NCBI RefSeq assembly: GCF_004362745.1
Contig: NZ_SNXY01000006.1
Location: 744,001 to 808,000 of the forward strand
DNA length: 64,000 nt
Direction: 5' to 3'
Source of the DNA: Oharaeibacter diazotrophicus
GTDB taxonomy: Bacteria; Pseudomonadota; Alphaproteobacteria; Rhizobiales; Pleomorphomonadaceae
Positions within the stretch are counted from its first letter, which is position 1; each line of letters begins with the position of its first letter. This document shows, one piece after another, positions 18,340 through 29,184 of the stretch. Under the pieces are notes generated by a model, which was not told the DNA's origin, searched no databases, and was given only the letters and a program-made list of their open reading frames with translations. The translations under genes and the position numbers were made by a program.

Positions 18340-19287
18340 TTACCCGAAGAACAGGCCCGACGCCAAGCCGAAGCCGCCCGCCAGGAAGACGATCCCGAGG
18401 AAACGGGTGAGAAAAAGCCCCGACGTCGTCTTCTCGAGGCCCATCAGCACGCCGAGCACCGCCATGGCGACGAGATTCATCAGACCGGTGGCGAACATCA
18501 CCGCCATCATCGCCCAGCAGCAGCCGAGGCAGGCGAGGCCCTCCTCGACGCCGATGCGGAACGCGCCCTCGCCGTCGAGGAAGGCGGCGTGCGGGTTGCG
18601 GCAGCGCACGAGGCAGGCGAACTTCAGCGGCGTGAACTGGTAGATGCCGGCGGCGACCAGCACGCTCGCCGACAGCGCGACTCCGGCCGGCGCCATGTGC
18701 GGCGCGAGGGCCCCGATCGCCGTGAGCCCCGCCTGCGCCGCCGTCGCGAGCACCGCGAGCGCCAGCCAGACCGAGGTGTAGCCGGCCATCACCGCCGCGG
18801 CGGCGCGCCCGCCGGCCGCCGCGTAGACCCGGAAGGTCGGCGCCGCGGTCGGCAGCATCATCGCGAACACCATGGCGGCCCACATCGCGAACACCGTCGC
18901 GACATCGACGGCGCCCCAGGCCGACATGCCGGGCATCAGCGGTCCGTGCCCGCCGCCACCGGCCGCGAGCCCGGGCGCGAATGCGGCGATCCGGTCGAAC
19001 AGCGCGGCGAAGACCGCCATGCCCGGCCCCATGTCGGCGGCGCTGCCGCCGAGCGAGACCGCCAGCACCAGCCAGCCCCAGCCGAGCGCCGCCATCACCA
19101 GCACGGCGCCGAGCGTCGCCCGGCGCCAGCCGCGCGCCAGCGCCGCCGCGACGCGGCCGGCGGCAGGTGCGTCGCCGGCCACGGCCGACGCGGGCGCGTT
19201 GCTCGGCCGGTCGGCCGTGTCGTCGCGAACCATCGAGATCATGGCGGCACCATCGGCTCCCGGCGCCCTGAAGGCAATCCGGTCCAT
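18340..19287 (-). CDS. DUF2182 integral membrane protein
   Basis: This membrane protein of up to 315 residues matches the DUF2182 (predicted metal-binding membrane protein) family. Seen features are the first hydrophobic helix near 60-80, the segment MWAAMVFAMMLPTAAP, and the conserved region GLACLGCCWAMMAVMF with three cysteines, followed by GLMNLVAMAVLG. The start is uncertain: ATGs at 19287, 19242 and 19233 are in frame and none has a strong ribosome-binding site. It lies 26 bp downstream of the malyl-CoA lyase gene. Its function is unknown; relatives often sit with DUF1326 genes, which are absent here. Confidence 0.82.
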   Translation of the reverse strand: MDRIAFRAPGADGAAMISMVRDDTADRPSNAPASAVAGDAPAAGRVAAALARGWRRATLGAVLVMAALGWGWLVLAVSLGGSAADMGPGMAVFAALFDRIAAFAPGLAAGGGGHGPLMPGMSAWGAVDVATVFAMWAAMVFAMMLPTAAPTFRVYAAAGGRAAAAVMAGYTSVWLALAVLATAAQAGLTAIGALAPHMAPAGVALSASVLVAAGIYQFTPLKFACLVRCRNPHAAFLDGEGAFRIGVEEGLACLGCCWAMMAVMFATGLMNLVAMAVLGVLMGLEKTTSGLFLTRFLGIVFLAGGFGLASGLFFG

Positions 19288-19313
19288 TGCCGACGTGCCG
19301 CCGCTCCCGCCTC

Positions 19314-20363
19314 TCAGCCGATGCCGTATTCGGCGGCCTTGGCCGGGTCGCGCGCGGCGACCTGGCAGGCGAGGTCGTAGATCACCTTGGCCTGCTTCCA
19401 GGTGGCGTCGTCCTGCATCTTGCCGTCGATCATCACGGCGCCGGTGCCGTCGGGCATGGCGTCGAGGATGCGCTTGGCGAAGGCGACCTCCTTCGGGTCC
19501 GGCGAGAACACCTTCTTGGCGATGTCGATCTGGGTCGGGTGCAGCGACCACGCGCCGGCGCAGCCCATCAGGAAGGCGTTGCGGAACTGGGCCTCGCAGG
19601 CGGCCGGGTCCGAGAAGTCGCCGAACGGGCCGTAGAACGCCTTGATGCCGGCGGCGAGACAGGCGTCGACCATCTTGCCGACCGTGTAGTGCCAGAGGTC
19701 CTGCTGGAAGGCGACGCGCGGCGCCGTGCCCGCGGCGTCGGCGAGCACCGCGTAGTCCGGGTGGCCGCCGCCGACGCGCGTGGTCTTCATGCCACGCGAG
19801 GCCGCGAGATCGGCCGGACCGAGGCTCATGCCGTGCATGCGCGGGCTGGCGGTCGCGATCGCCTCGACGTTCTTGACGCCCTCGGCGGTCTCGAGGATGG
19901 CGTGGATCAGGATCGGCTTCTTGACGCCGTGCCGGGCCTCGAGCTGCGCCAGCAGCTGGTCGAGGTAGTGGACGTCCCAGGGACCCTCCACCTTCGGCAG
20001 CATGATGACGTCGAGCTTGTCGCCGATCTCGCCGACGATCGTGGCGAGGTCGTCGAGCACCCAGGGGCTGTTCAGGCAGTTGATGCGGGTCCACACGCCG
20101 GTGGCGCCGAAGTCGGTGGCCTTGACCATCTCGACGAAGCCGGCGCGCGCCGCCTCCTTGGCGTCGGCGGGGATGGCGTCCTCGAGGTTGCCGAGCACCA
20201 CGTCGACCTGACGGGCGAGCTCTGGCACCTTGGCGCGGACCTTCTCGATGTGCGGCGGCACGAAGTGGATCATGCGCTCCACCTTGACCGGCAGTTCGCG
20301 GTAGGGCTCGGGCGCGCCGATGGCGAGCGGCTTGTAGAAGGCGCGCGGCGTCTTGACGGTCAT
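19314..20363 (-). CDS. mcl1: L-malyl-CoA / beta-methylmalyl-CoA lyase
   Basis: This 349-residue HpcH/HpaI-CitE family lyase cleaves malyl-CoA to acetyl-CoA and glyoxylate and acts on beta-methylmalyl-CoA in the ethylmalonyl-CoA pathway. [11 protein letters not shown], the acidic site [10 protein letters not shown] and [10 protein letters not shown] are in the places expected for substrate, CoA and magnesium binding. GGAGGAG precedes the ATG at 20363. No other ethylmalonyl-CoA pathway gene is in the window. A related malyl-CoA thioesterase role is possible, but the sequence looks more like the lyase. Confidence 0.85.
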   Translation of the reverse strand: MTVKTPRAFYKPLAIGAPEPYRELPVKVERMIHFVPPHIEKVRAKVPELARQVDVVLGNLEDAIPADAKEAARAGFVEMVKATDFGATGVWTRINCLNSPWVLDDLATIVGEIGDKLDVIMLPKVEGPWDVHYLDQLLAQLEARHGVKKPILIHAILETAEGVKNVEAIATASPRMHGMSLGPADLAASRGMKTTRVGGGHPDYAVLADAAGTAPRVAFQQDLWHYTVGKMVDACLAAGIKAFYGPFGDFSDPAACEAQFRNAFLMGCAGAWSLHPTQIDIAKKVFSPDPKEVAFAKRILDAMPDGTGAVMIDGKMQDDATWKQAKVIYDLACQVAARDPAKAAEYGIG

Positions 20364-20482
20364 GACGGGATCTCCTCCGGTCGGTCGCAACGAGCGCTAA
20401 CCGATCGCGGGTGCGCCGCACAATGCGCCAAGGGTCGCAACGCCCAGCGTCGGCGGGCCGACGCGGCCCGCACCGGCCGGCG

Positions 20483-21436
20483 TCAGTCGCGGCCGTCGTC
20501 GACCTCGGGCGCCCTGGCGAAAGCCCATTTGCGGTGCGCCCACATCCACTGCGACGGCGTCTCGGCGATCCAGCCCTCGAAGACGGCGTGCATGGCGAGC
20601 GCCGCCGCGGCGATGTCGGCCTCGGCGTCGTCGGTGCGCGGCACCTCGACCGGCCGGGCGTCGAGGCGGAAGCGGGCGCCCTCGGTGCGGACGACGCGGC
20701 CGACGATCAGCGGCACGCCGAGCCGGCGCGCCAGCACCGCCGGGAAGGTGGCGAGCCGCGCCGGCCGGCCGAAGAAGGGCGCGACGATGCCGGACCGGTC
20801 GCGCAGGTCCGCCAACATCCCGACGGCGACGCCCTGCCGCACCAGCGTGCGCAGCCGGATCGGCGTCATCCGCTCGCGCGGGAAGATGCCGGCGTCGTAG
20901 AGCGGTTCGCGCAAGCCCCGCAGGAACGACTCGGCCAGCGGGTTCTTCATCGGCTGGTACACCGCCGCGACGCGGAAGCCGGCGAGGTGGATTCCCCAGC
21001 CGCAGAACTCCCAATTGCCCATGTGCAGCGAGGCGAACACGGCGCCCTTCGCGATCGCGTCGCGGCAAGGCTCCAGCGCCGTGGTGTCGACGGTGAAGCG
21101 GGAACGGTCGGCGGCGAGGCGGGGCAGCAACAAGCCTTCCGCCGCGGTGCGGCCGAGGTTGTCCCACATGGCGAGCAGGATCGCGCGCCGCTCGGCGGCG
21201 GAAAGCTGCGGCATCGCCGCGGCGAGGTGCTCGTCGGCGCGGCGATGCCGCGACAACCGCGGCGCCACCAGCCGCCAGATCGCCCCCATGGTCGCCGACG
21301 CCCGGTCGACGCCGAGCAGGCCGACGAGACCGGCCACGGCGCGCAGCGCCGCGAACTCGAACCGGTGCGCGAGCGAGGGCGTCGCCGCCGCTTCGGCGGG
21401 CGCGGTTCGCGGGGTCGGCTCGGGGCTGTCCGTCAT
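20483..21436 (-). CDS. Lysophospholipid/lipid A acyltransferase (LpxL family)
   Basis: This 317-residue protein belongs to the LpxL/HtrB family, which transfers late acyl chains to lipid A or related lipids at the inner face of the inner membrane. The catalytic HX4E box is SLHMGNWEF, and the acceptor-side segment QPMKNPLAE is conserved. The N-terminal 30 residues are Pro/Ala-rich and may be partly untranslated. It is divergent from the AEC carrier. Another lipid acceptor (for example ornithine lipid) is possible. Confidence 0.85.
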   Translation of the reverse strand: MTDSPEPTPRTAPAEAAATPSLAHRFEFAALRAVAGLVGLLGVDRASATMGAIWRLVAPRLSRHRRADEHLAAAMPQLSAAERRAILLAMWDNLGRTAAEGLLLPRLAADRSRFTVDTTALEPCRDAIAKGAVFASLHMGNWEFCGWGIHLAGFRVAAVYQPMKNPLAESFLRGLREPLYDAGIFPRERMTPIRLRTLVRQGVAVGMLADLRDRSGIVAPFFGRPARLATFPAVLARRLGVPLIVGRVVRTEGARFRLDARPVEVPRTDDAEADIAAAALAMHAVFEGWIAETPSQWMWAHRKWAFARAPEVDDGRD

Positions 21437-21569
21437 GGCGGGCGTTCGGGGATTCGCGGGGTTCGGGCGGGGCGCGCCGGGTCGGCGTTGACCGCCCCTC
21501 GATAACCGTCTAGGCGGGAGAAGGCCAGTCCGCACCGCCCTCCCCGCCTCCCCGCGAACCAGGCTCCCG

Positions 21570-22535
21570 ATGCTCCAGGTCCTCACGCTCGCGACACCCT
21601 TCTTCGGGGTGATCCTGATCGGCTTCGTTTCCGGCAAGATCGCCCGCATCCCGCGCAGCGGCCTCGCCTGGCTCGACTTCTACCTGATCTACGTCGCCCT
21701 GCCCGCGCTGTTCTTCGACCTGATCTCGAAGACGCCGGTCGAGGAACTGACGCGCTGGACCTTCATCGTCGCCACGACGACGTCGACCTTCCTCGCCTTC
21801 CTGATCTCCTTCGCGCTCGGGCGGGCCATCACCGGCTCCGACGTCAAGGTCGCGACGATCCAGGGCCTCGTCGGCTCCTACGCCAACGTCGGCTACATGG
21901 GCCCGGGCCTGACCCTCGCCACCCTCGGCAGCGCCGCGGCGGCGCCGACGGCGTTGATCTTCTGCTTCGACGTGGCGCTCGTGTTCACCATCGTGCCGAT
22001 GGCGATGGCGCTCGCCGGCGGCGCCGAGCGCTCGCTCGGCCACACGCTGGCGCTGGTGGCGCGGCGGATCTTCACCCATCCCTTCATCATCGGCTGCATC
22101 GCCGGCGCACTCGGCGCCGTGTTCGAGGTCCACCCGCCCGAGGCGATCCAGGCGACGGTGACCTTCCTGCGCAATTCCGCCGCGCCGGCCGCGCTGTTCG
22201 CGCTCGGTGTGACGGTGTCGTTGCAGCCGGTCGGCTCCGGCGCCCGCGAGATCCCGGCGCTGGTGGCGGTGAAATTGCTCGTCCACCCGGCGATCGCCTG
22301 GGCGCTGGTGACGCTGGTCGGCGGCTTCCCGCCGGTGTGGATCGAGACGGCCGTGCTGATGGCGGCGATCCCGCCGGCGGCGACCATCTTCGTCGCCGCC
22401 CAGCAATACGACACCTATACCCACCGCGCCGCCACCGCGATCCTGGTCGGCACCGCGGCGAGCGTGGTCACGGTCACCGCCGTGCTCTACCTCGCGACCC
22501 ACGACCTGATCCCGCTGAATCCTTGGGGTGGGTGA
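21570..22535 (+). CDS. AEC family transporter
   Basis: This 321-residue protein has about ten transmembrane helices and belongs to the auxin efflux carrier (AEC, PF03547) family, which includes malonate and other organic-acid carriers. The mid-protein segment GSYANVGYMGPGL is typical of the inverted-repeat fold, as is AIPPAATIFVAAQQYD near the C-terminus. The neighbours do not identify a substrate. The 3' end is 24 bp from the convergent transglycosylase gene. Confidence 0.87.
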   Translation: MLQVLTLATPFFGVILIGFVSGKIARIPRSGLAWLDFYLIYVALPALFFDLISKTPVEELTRWTFIVATTTSTFLAFLISFALGRAITGSDVKVATIQGLVGSYANVGYMGPGLTLATLGSAAAAPTALIFCFDVALVFTIVPMAMALAGGAERSLGHTLALVARRIFTHPFIIGCIAGALGAVFEVHPPEAIQATVTFLRNSAAPAALFALGVTVSLQPVGSGAREIPALVAVKLLVHPAIAWALVTLVGGFPPVWIETAVLMAAIPPAATIFVAAQQYDTYTHRAATAILVGTAASVVTVTAVLYLATHDLIPLNPWGG

Positions 22536-22559
22536 CGGGGGCCTGGTGACGGTGCGCCG

Positions 22560-23402
22560 TCAGCGGCTGCGGAACACCACGCAGGCGCCGCCGGCCCGCT
22601 TCAGCGCCCGGCAGAGTTCGCCCGCGGCCTCGCGCGTCGCCGCGGGGGCGCGGACCCGGTAGAAGCGGCGGACGCCGCGGTTCCGCAGCCGCGTTCCCAC
22701 GATCATCGGCTGCGCGTCGCCGAGCACGGCGGCGTAGCGGGCGCGGACGCGCTCGTAGCGGGCGAGCGCGCGCGCCTTGGAGAAGTTGCCGGCGAGTTGG
22801 ACGCCCCACGGCGCGAACGGCCCCTCGACCGCCGCCTCGGCCGGCCGCTCGATCCGGATCTGCGCGACGAGGTCGACGCAGGGCTTGTCCGCCGCCTCGG
22901 GGTCGGCGGGCGGAGCCGCCGCCGCGCCCTTTGCCTTCCAGTCGTAGACCGAGGCGCCGGTGACGAAGGCGACGTAGTCCTCGGTCTCGAGCGGCAGCAC
23001 GCCGTCGGCGCGGCCGAGCCAGCCGGCGACGCGGGTCGGGCCGCCGTTGTAGGCGGCGGCGGCGAGGCCGAGGCTGCCGAAGCGGTCGCGCAGGTCCGCG
23101 ATCAGCGCCGCGGCGGCCGGGATAGCCTGCTCGGGATCGAAGGGGTCGAGGAGGCCGCGCTCGGCGGCGGTGCCCGGCATGAACTGCGCGACGCCCTGGG
23201 CGCCCGCCCGGCTGGTGACGCCGGTCCGAAAGCTCGATTCGCGCCAGATCAGCCGCGTCATGAAGGCCACGGGCAGGCCGTGGTCGCGCGCCGCCGGCTC
23301 GATCAGGTCGCACAGCGCCCGGTCGACGCTCTCCTCCTCGGCCGCCGCGGGCGCGGCGACGGCGAGAACGGCGAGGCAGAGGGTGACGAGGGTCCGGCGC
23401 AT
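22560..23402 (-). CDS. Secreted lytic murein transglycosylase with SPOR-like tail
   Basis: This 280-residue exported protein has a signal peptide (MRRTLVTLCLAVLAVAAPAAA) and an SLT goose-lysozyme-like domain with the catalytic glutamate in IWRESSFRTGV, then GAQGVAQFMP and AAAYNGGPTRV. The last ~80 residues (VQLAGNFSKARALARYERV to the end) resemble a SPOR-like peptidoglycan-binding repeat. It should cleave the glycan strands of peptidoglycan with anhydro-muropeptide formation in the periplasm. Confidence 0.87.
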   Translation of the reverse strand: MRRTLVTLCLAVLAVAAPAAAEEESVDRALCDLIEPAARDHGLPVAFMTRLIWRESSFRTGVTSRAGAQGVAQFMPGTAAERGLLDPFDPEQAIPAAAALIADLRDRFGSLGLAAAAYNGGPTRVAGWLGRADGVLPLETEDYVAFVTGASVYDWKAKGAAAAPPADPEAADKPCVDLVAQIRIERPAEAAVEGPFAPWGVQLAGNFSKARALARYERVRARYAAVLGDAQPMIVGTRLRNRGVRRFYRVRAPAATREAAGELCRALKRAGGACVVFRSR

Positions 23403-23464
23403 GGCCGCGACCATGCCCGATCGCGGCCGGCGGGAAAAGCGGGTGGCGGCGGTGGCGCCGCCCG

Positions 23465-23692
23465 TCAGCCCTTGCCGCCGGAGCGGACCAGCTTGACGAT
23501 CTGCGCCGGCGGCAGGCCGGACTGTTCGGCGATGCGGCGGTCCTGGTCCTCGATCGCGGCGCGGGCCGGCTCGTCGCCGTCGAGACCGCCGAGCAGCTCG
23601 GCCGGGACGCGGCGGTTGGAACGGCGCGAGCCGTCGTCGTAGAACACGTCGAAGAGGACGAAGTCGGACTTCGCCTTGCTGGGCTTGGCCAT
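23465..23692 (-). CDS. Conserved small hypothetical protein, 75 aa
   Basis: This short charged protein begins MAKPSKAKSDFVLFDVFYDD, continues with RRVPAELLGGLDGDEPAR, and ends in a helical segment RIAEQSGLPPAQIVKLVRS. An AGGA precedes the ATG by 8 bases. Composition and codon use match the neighbours. I recognise no domain and can give no function; it could be a small nucleoid- or ribosome-associated protein, but nothing here shows that. Confidence 0.65.
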   Translation of the reverse strand: MAKPSKAKSDFVLFDVFYDDGSRRSNRRVPAELLGGLDGDEPARAAIEDQDRRIAEQSGLPPAQIVKLVRSGGKG

Positions 23693-23864
23693 GGGATGGG
23701 TCCTTGGAGGCGCGCGGGGAGGCGGGCGCTGAAGTGGCGCGGAAGGAGCGCGGGCGACCTGTAGCAGGAATGGGCGGACTTGCCACGAAAAACGCGGCCG
23801 TCCGGCTCCCTCGCATACCGGCGTGGCGTTTCCGTGACGGCCGGGCCCGCGGCGCCCGGCCCGC

Positions 23865-25046
23865 TCAGGTGCTGCGCAGCAGCCGCGGGCTCAGACCCTC
23901 CCGCATCATGAGCTTGCGCAGCGGGCCGACGTCGCGGGCGAGCTGGAGCAGAACGGCGCGGCCGACCTGGACCGGCAGGAAGTCGGTCAGCAGCGAGCGG
24001 TTGAGGAGGTCGACGCCGGTGGTGCGGGTCCACACGTCCGACCGGCGCGCGGCGGCATAGCGCTCGCCGATCGTCTCGGCGGGAAGCCCGCCGCCCGTGC
24101 GGGCGCGGCGGACGATTTCGGCGAGCGCGGCGATGTCGCGGATGCCGAGGTTGAGGCCCTGGGCGCCGATCGGCGGGAAGGCGTGGCAGGTCTCGGCCAC
24201 CAGCACCACCGGCCCGCGGGCGAGCGCCTCGGCGGAAAGGCCCGCCATCGGCCAGAGCTGGCGCGGGCTCGCGACCGTGAAGCGGCCGAGCATGGAGTGG
24301 GCCCGGCGCTCGAGGTCGGCGGCGAGCGCGTCGTCGGAAAGCGCGTTCAGGGCCTCGGCGACGGCAGGCTTCTCGATGCAGACCAGCGCCGAGCGCCGAG
24401 CCGCGAGCGGGACCAGGGTGAACGGGCCGGTCTCGGTGTGGAACTCGGTCGAGGTGTCGAAATGCGGCGCGGTGTGGTCGAGGTTCAGCACCAGCGCCGT
24501 CTGCGGATAGCTCCAGGTCTTGACCGCGATGCCGGCGGCCTCGCGCACCTTCGAGCCGCGGCCGTCGGCGCCGACGACCAGCCGCGCCGTCACCGTGCGG
24601 TCGTCTGCCGTGACGAGTTCGGGGCGCGGGCCGGCGAGGTCGAGCCGGTCCATCGTCGCCTCGACGCGGCGGATCCGCCCGTCGGCGGCGACCGCGGCGG
24701 CGAGGCCCTCGGTGAGCGCGGCGTTGGCGACGTTCCAGCCGAAGGCGTCGAGGCCGAGCTCGCTGGCGTGGAAGGCGATTTCCGGCGCCCGCACCAGCCG
24801 GCGCGTGCCGTCGACCAGCCGCATCGTCTTCAGCGGCGCCGCCCGGTCGGCGACGCGGTCCCAGCCGCCGACGGCGCGCAGCACCTCGACCGAGCCGGCG
24901 AACAGCGCCGTCGTCCGATGATCGGCCGGCGGCGCGGGCGGCGCCACCAGCGCCACCTCCGCCCCCGCGGCCGACAGCGCCAGCGCCGCGGTCAGCCCCG
25001 CAGGCCCGCCGCCCACCACCGCGATCTCGACGTCGATCGTCCCCAT
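23865..25046 (-). CDS. UbiH/UbiF/COQ6 family FAD-dependent hydroxylase
   Basis: This 393-residue flavoprotein monooxygenase probably hydroxylates the ubiquinone ring. The N-terminal dinucleotide site is VVGGGPAGLTAALAL, and the second FAD motif GADGRGSKVREAAG is intact. The third motif, usually GDAAH, reads VAETCHAFPPIGAQGLN, so the ribityl-binding aspartate position is a glutamate. The ATG at 25046 gives the normal length; earlier codons run into the repeat region. Which ring position it acts on cannot be read from sequence. Confidence 0.85.
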   Translation of the reverse strand: MGTIDVEIAVVGGGPAGLTAALALSAAGAEVALVAPPAPPADHRTTALFAGSVEVLRAVGGWDRVADRAAPLKTMRLVDGTRRLVRAPEIAFHASELGLDAFGWNVANAALTEGLAAAVAADGRIRRVEATMDRLDLAGPRPELVTADDRTVTARLVVGADGRGSKVREAAGIAVKTWSYPQTALVLNLDHTAPHFDTSTEFHTETGPFTLVPLAARRSALVCIEKPAVAEALNALSDDALAADLERRAHSMLGRFTVASPRQLWPMAGLSAEALARGPVVLVAETCHAFPPIGAQGLNLGIRDIAALAEIVRRARTGGGLPAETIGERYAAARRSDVWTRTTGVDLLNRSLLTDFLPVQVGRAVLLQLARDVGPLRKLMMREGLSPRLLRST

Positions 25047-25148
25047 GGCACCGCTCCGGATGTTCACGCCGTTGTTCTGGCGCGGGCGGGCCGGTTCGGC
25101 AAGGCGGGTGCGACGCGGACAGGGCACTCGCCGGACGTTTCTATTCAT

Positions 25149-25192
25149 CCTTCCCCTCAGGGGAAGGTGGCCCGAAGGGCCGGAAGGGGTCG
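25149..25192 (+). repeat. REP-like two-hairpin repeat, copy A
   Basis: Stem 1 is CCTTCCCC/GGGGAAGG with loop TCA; stem 2 is GGCCC/GGGCC with loop GAA; the unit ends GGAAGGGGTC. It has the same layout as copies C and D at 37.8-38.3 kb but different stem sequences. It faces copy B. Confidence 0.75.
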
Positions 25193-25275
25193 TCTTCGTG
25201 GGTCGGGCCAAGCACGTTTTGGACGAAATGGAGCCTCGTTCAAATTCAAAACGGGCAGGCTGACGGGAAGAAGGG

Positions 25276-25325
25276 CGACCCCTCCCCCTCGCTTCGCTCG
25301 GCCCCTCCTCCCCTTGAGGGGAGGG
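25276..25325 (-). repeat. REP-like two-hairpin repeat, copy B
   Basis: Read on the minus strand, stem 1 is CCTCCCC/GGGGAGG with loop TCAA. A weaker second hairpin follows around CGAGCGAAGCGAG (it needs tandem G-A pairs), and the unit ends GGGGTCGC. It is inverted relative to copy A, with the GGGGTC ends facing each other. Confidence 0.72.
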
Positions 25326-25379
25326 ATGGAAGGCCGCTCCAAGCGATCGCCCTGGCGACGCGGATGCCGCTCGCGCCCC

Positions 25380-26822
<1,443 letters not shown>

Positions 26823-26846
26823 GGATTGTTATCCTTCTTGGGATCG

Positions 26847-27965
26847 TCAGTCCGAGGACTTTTCGGTGAAGGCGGGGAGGAGGACGCGGAAGACGGTGCG
26901 ACGGGGCTGGCTGTCGCACTCGATGACGCCGCCGTGGTCGCCGATGATCTTGGCGACCAGCGCGAGGCCGAGGCCGGTGCCGTTGGTCTTGGTGGTCACG
27001 AAGGGGTCGAACATGTGCGACTGGATCTCCTCGGGCACGCCCGGGCCGTTGTCGCGCACGCAGAATTCGAGCGGCAGGCTGACGCGCTCGCGCGCGCCGG
27101 GAACCGACAGCCGCACGCCCGGCCGGAACGCGGTCGACAGCACGATCTCCGCGTCGGGCGTGTCGTCGAGCGCCTCGGAGGCGTTCTTGACGAGGTTGAG
27201 GAACACCTGCACCAGCTGGTCGCGGTTGGCGTAGACCGGCGGCAGCGACGGGTCGTATTCCTCGAGGATGCGGATGCCGCGGGCGAAGCCCGACTGCGCC
27301 AGCCGCTTCACGTGCTCCAGTACCGCGTGGATGTTGACCGGCTCGCGCTCGATCGGGCGCTCGTCGGAGAACACCTCCATGCGGTCGACCAGCTTGACGA
27401 TGCGGTCGGCCTCGTCGGTGATCAGCTGGGTCAGCGCCCGGTCCTGGTCGTCGACCGACTGCTCGAGCAGCTGGGCGGCGCCGCGGATGCCCGACAGCGG
27501 GTTCTTGATCTCGTGGGCCAGCATGGCCGCGAGCCCGGTCACCGAACGGGCGGCGCCGCGGTGGGTGAGCTGGCGGTCCATCTTGTCGGCCATGGTGCGC
27601 TCCTGGAGCATCACCACCACCTCGCCGGTCGGCTCGGGCGCCGCGAAGATGTCGACGACGCGCTCGCCGCCGTTGCGCGGGGTGCCGACGTCGACGCGGT
27701 ACTCGTTGACGCTGGAGCCCTGTTCGCGCACCTGCTCGATCAGCGTCAGCAGCGGGCTGCCGAACGGCACGAAGTGCTTGAGCGGATGGCGGGCGAGCAC
27801 GGTCGCGCTCGCCTGGAAGAACACCTGCGCGGCGTCGTTGGCGGCGCGGACGTGGTCGTCCGCGCCGACCTGGATCACCGGGTGCGGCAAGGCGTTCAGG
27901 ATCGAGACCTCCCGCGCCGACGCGGCGGTGCGGTCGTCGTGGCTGCGGCGCTCGGCCTTGCTCAT
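26847..27965 (-). CDS. ntrB: Nitrogen regulation sensor kinase/phosphatase NtrB
   Basis: This 372-residue soluble histidine kinase phosphorylates NtrC. It has an N-terminal PAS domain (about 22-120), the H-box [19 protein letters not shown], the N-box [10 protein letters not shown] and the ATP-lid motifs DNGPG and GTGLGLALV. The ATG at 27965 overlaps the TGA of dusB, so the genes are translationally coupled. It is expected to be controlled by PII proteins, which are not in the window. Confidence 0.95.
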   Translation of the reverse strand: MSKAERRSHDDRTAASAREVSILNALPHPVIQVGADDHVRAANDAAQVFFQASATVLARHPLKHFVPFGSPLLTLIEQVREQGSSVNEYRVDVGTPRNGGERVVDIFAAPEPTGEVVVMLQERTMADKMDRQLTHRGAARSVTGLAAMLAHEIKNPLSGIRGAAQLLEQSVDDQDRALTQLITDEADRIVKLVDRMEVFSDERPIEREPVNIHAVLEHVKRLAQSGFARGIRILEEYDPSLPPVYANRDQLVQVFLNLVKNASEALDDTPDAEIVLSTAFRPGVRLSVPGARERVSLPLEFCVRDNGPGVPEEIQSHMFDPFVTTKTNGTGLGLALVAKIIGDHGGVIECDSQPRRTVFRVLLPAFTEKSSD

Positions 27966-29026
27966 GCGGCCCTCCTCGCGGGATCGGCGTCTGGCACCCC
28001 GTCGAACCAGCGCCGGATGTCGGCGACGACCGACGAGGGTTCGTCGGCGGTGAAGATGCGCGCCTTCAGCGCGGCGGCTTCGGCGTCGGCGCGCGGGACG
28101 CGGTCGAGCGTCCAGCCGACGTGCTTGCGGGCGATCCGCGTGCCGAGCGCCTTGCCGTAGAGCGCGAGGATCGCCTCGTAATGCTCCAGGATCACGTCGC
28201 GAATCTCGTCCGCCGACGGATCGGCGTCGGAGCCGCCGGAGGCGAGCGCGGCGGCGATGGCGCCGGGCGCCCACGGCCGGCCGTAGGCGCCGCGGCCAAC
28301 CATGACCGCGTCGGCGCCGGAGGCGGCGAGGGCCGCGCGGGCGCTTTGCGCGTCGACGACGTCGCCGTTGACCACGACCGGGATCGAGACCGCCTCCTTG
28401 ACCGGGCGCACCGCGGCCCAGTCGGCGGTGCCCTTGTAGAACTGGCAGCGGGTGCGGCCGTGCACCGTGACCATGGCGACGCCCGCCGCCTCGGCGCGGC
28501 GGGCGAGTTCGGCGGCGTTGAGGCTGCGCTCGTCCCAGCCGAGCCGCATCTTCAGCGTCACCGGCACGGAGACGGCGCCGACCACCGCCTCGATCAGCGT
28601 CGTCGCATGATCGAGGTCGCGCATCAGGGCGGACCCGGAATAACCCGTGGTGACACGCTTGGCCGGACAGCCCATGTTGATGTCGACGACGTCGGCGCCG
28701 CCGGCCTCGGCGCGAATCGCCCCCTCGCGCATCCAGCGGGCCTCGCGGCCGGCGATCTGGACGACGTGGGTGCGGATGCCCTCGCCCTCGGCGCGGGTGA
28801 CCGTTTCGGGATCGCCTTCGAGCAGCGTCTCGCAGGCGACCATCTCGGAGACGACGAGGCCGGCGCCGTGACGCTGGGCGAGCCGGCGGAACGGCAGGTC
28901 GGTGACGCCTGACATCGGCGCCAGGAACACGCGGCCGGGCAACTCGACCGCGCCGATGCGGAGCCCGCCAACCCGGGGCTCACTCAGTTCCGCCGACGGC
29001 CGCAGGGCCGACTCGTTCATGCTCAT
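27962..29026 (-). CDS. dusB: tRNA-dihydrouridine synthase DusB (NifR3)
   Basis: This 354-residue flavin enzyme reduces specific uridines of tRNA to dihydrouridine. It has the family signatures [25 protein letters not shown] (catalytic Cys) and [13 protein letters not shown]. It is the first gene of dusB-ntrB-ntrC, the usual arrangement (nifR3-ntrBC) in alphaproteobacteria. A second ATG 6 bases inside (29020) is an equally good start. It is divergent from ispDF across 158 bp. Confidence 0.94.
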   Translation of the reverse strand: MSMNESALRPSAELSEPRVGGLRIGAVELPGRVFLAPMSGVTDLPFRRLAQRHGAGLVVSEMVACETLLEGDPETVTRAEGEGIRTHVVQIAGREARWMREGAIRAEAGGADVVDINMGCPAKRVTTGYSGSALMRDLDHATTLIEAVVGAVSVPVTLKMRLGWDERSLNAAELARRAEAAGVAMVTVHGRTRCQFYKGTADWAAVRPVKEAVSIPVVVNGDVVDAQSARAALAASGADAVMVGRGAYGRPWAPGAIAAALASGGSDADPSADEIRDVILEHYEAILALYGKALGTRIARKHVGWTLDRVPRADAEAAALKARIFTADEPSSVVADIRRWFDGVPDADPARRAA

Positions 29027-29184
29027 TCACTATGCACCGGTTTGTCGTGCTCACATTTTACGCAGCGCGCGCGCGGGCGCAAGCCGATATCGACGGCTTG
29101 CCCACCGGATTGCCAACACCTATTGCGTTCTGGTGAAAAGCCCGGGACGACAGCCCGCGGCGGACGACCCGGAGTTATCGCGAC

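Larger units (their letters stand above)
25047..25379. other. Intergenic region with an inverted pair of two-hairpin repeats
   Basis: These 333 bp between ubiH-like and ntrC hold no gene. They contain two copies of the two-hairpin repeat (25149-25192 and 25276-25325) in opposite orientation around an 83-bp core that is locally AT-richer. Confidence 0.7.
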
